From Linyphia triangularis (taxonomy: Eukaryota > Arthropoda > Arachnida > Araneae > Linyphiidae): 64,000 nucleotides of DNA. A program made the translations under genes and the position numbers. Shown here piece after piece: positions 62,341-64,000 of the stretch; the stretch's first letter is position 1; each line of letters begins with the position of its first letter. Location of the stretch: the NCBI GenBank assembly GCA_963978545.1, contig OZ021726.1, positions 30,600,459 to 30,664,458 of the forward strand, read 5' to 3'. The notes below the pieces were generated by a model. That model did no database searches and was not told the origin of the DNA. It saw only the letters and a program-made list of their open reading frames with translations.

Positions 62341-63085
62341 TCAATTACCCATATGTATACATAGGATAAGGAAAGTATAGCATTCGGTCAAAAAATTGTT
62401 TTTTAGCCTTTCTCCACGTTTTGAAACATCCTGATTTCAAAAAAGTGATACAGAAAAAAATGTCTGCCTGTGTGTATGTGATCAGCATAACTCTCGATCA
62501 AATTGACCGATGATGTTCAAATTTGGTGTGCAGGTTGATGGTAGCCATGGGACCTACCGTTAAGGTTTTCATCAAAATCGCGCATTCGCGTTAGGTAATT
62601 GCCATTGAAAAAATCATGTTTTTCAGTAATTGCTAAAAAACGGCTGGAACGATTTTGTTCAAAATCGCTGTGGTAATGCCTCTTAAGGTGTTTTAAACAT
62701 CCCCAATTCCGAAATTCCTTTAAAAATGCTTCTAAATTTTTTAAAAATGGAGTAAAAAGTTGAAAAACGAATGCTTTCAACGCAGAGTTCTCTTTCCTTG
62801 AGCATACCTCATCAACAATCGTTTTTTCTTCTCCCTTCAGTTTCGCTTATAATAAAGGATAATATAAGGATTACCGAAAAATATATCACCAAAATCACCA
62901 CTTTAACGAAGTTTTTTTTTTTTTTTTTACATACCCATACAAGAATTATCGCAAAATATATAAATCGCCAAACTGACCAATTCCTCTAAATGAATGATAA
63001 AAATATAAAAACTGTAAATGACACAAATCCATGTCAGTATTATAGTGTAATTGAAAGTTGTGCGATGTTCCACACCCCTAGTTTT
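62341..63085 (-). repeat. Most complete copy of dispersed repeat 'family A'
   Basis: On the minus strand it runs from 'CTAGGGGTGTGGAACATCGC' at about 63083 to 'CCTATGTATACATATGGGTA' at about 62345. It serves as the uninterrupted reference for the copies at 13938-17705, 17700-18165 and 33797-33880. An 87-codon frame (62517-62780, -) reads EFRNWGCLKHLKRHYHSDF and FLAITEKHDFFNGNYLTRM. Confidence 0.7.
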
Positions 63086-64000
63086 TTTAAATGTTACTAT
63101 TTTTATTGCCAGCATATTCAATTAAACAACAGATCTTTAAGATTAATATTGAAACACAACCTGTTGGCTAAAATTGTGTAATTCAATACGAATGTTGAAT
63201 TTTTAGTAACACCTTTTCACACTATTAAATTTTTCACAATTTATGGCTTAACACGCAAAATTTCAATGTGTAGGAACAATTTTTTTAAAAACAACTTTTT
63301 TATAAAACCTACTGGATTAAACAGATTGGTTCACACTGTTTCTTGAAATTGGAAAAAAAAATAATCATATTTTGGACGAGGATACCCGAAATTATTTAAA
63401 AATAGGTTGAGCCGAAGGAAATAAAGTGGTCACATGAGTTTGAATATGACTCTGATTTCCAAGATTTCCCAGAATTGCGAAAGAACTTTGGAACCTTAAT
63501 AGGTAAGAAGATAACCCAGCAATAGGGAAATAATAGGTTGAAGTAAGGATAAGGAAATACAGCACAAGAAATAAGTTTTAGAGGTTTCTAGTCAGTAAGT
63601 TTGTTACAGAATTAATCTTTTGTGTCAAAAAAAAATAAAAAATGTCCAACTTTAAAATAATGTCTAACTTTTTGTTTTGTTAGAATATGTGTTTAGAAGT
63701 GTATGGATAACTTTTGAGGAAGCTAGGGCATAAAATGAGAAAAACTTATGTTATAAATTTTTTTTAAAAATAGAACTACTTTGAATAGTTAACTCATAAT
63801 ATTTGTGTGACTTTTCTAATTTCCATCTAATCGTTATTAAAATGTTTGTCAGCAGAACCAAGGTAAAAAATGCTAAAGAGTTGAACTCTTTAAGTACATT
63901 TCTTTCTTTTTTAAACTGTGCTGGGAAATCAGACCATTTCCTATATTTTTACAAAAGCACTTTGTTGCCATAGTCTCAGTTCCAATGCATTCTTTGGCGA
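63086..64000. other. Exchanger-gene intron or upstream flank, no feature seen
   Basis: AT-rich, no exon, RNA or repeat recognised up to the end of the window. The preceding exchanger exon must lie beyond 64000, so this intron is longer than 3.4 kb. Confidence 0.45.

Noticed and set aside
62771..63181. Plus and minus small frames over the end of family A
   Set aside because: Located in a dispersed repeat with homopolymer runs and not shared between copies.

Overview
This is a eukaryotic window. It is very AT-rich, its genes are split by long introns with GT-AG splice sites, and old transposable elements are dense. The three host genes and the mobile families (BEL/Pao LTR element, Jockey-like LINE, hAT, Tc1, Tigger-like, tRNA-derived SINEs) suggest an arthropod, most likely an arachnid such as a spider. 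That placement is inference from gene and repeat content.

Layout. 1-2667: the 5' half of a BEL/Pao retrotransposon on the minus strand (LTR, tRNA-Gly primer site, gag-protease, start of pol past an in-frame stop). 2668-9480: gene-free DNA with two degenerate tandem arrays, the second (about 8510-9345) holding ten perfect TGACGTCA octamers. 9485-10006: C-terminal piece of a hAT transposase. 10196-10975: a tandem array whose relative lies at 51250-52280. 13288-18165: a MITE and then a three-level nest: a dispersed repeat interrupted by a Jockey-like LINE (10-bp target duplication), itself interrupted by a 2.25-kb TIR element.

Host genes. 20082-23414 (-): single-exon ZXD-family transcription factor with ten C2H2 fingers. 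24057-41118 (+): complete seven-exon, 411-residue ABHD4/ABHD5-family protein whose first ATG is 643 bp from the ZXD start, head to head. It carries Cys at the nucleophile position and Asn at the acid position but keeps the two residues tied to lipase co-activation in ABHD5, so it reads as a lipid-droplet regulator rather than a classical serine hydrolase. 47517-60600 (-): the last eight exons (692 residues) of a plasma-membrane Na+/H+ exchanger of the Nhe2/SLC9A3 type, with three tandem 44-47-residue repeats in its tail and a C-terminal Thr-Arg-Leu that fits a class I PDZ ligand. Its earlier exons lie beyond 64000. The ABHD and exchanger genes converge across 41119-47516. I see no pathway linking the three genes.

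The introns hold much of the mobile DNA: a 4.7-kb Tigger-like element with a G-run array (ABHD intron 5), a 3.0-kb hAT-type element with a perfect 8-bp target duplication and a Tc1 fossil (intron 6), a piggyBac-like MITE and a short SINE (intron 3), and in the exchanger gene SINEs, a composite repeat, a LINE 3' fragment, long (TA)n tracts and a 69-bp perfect palindrome. All coordinates and splice junctions were read by eye; exon phases were checked by arithmetic.
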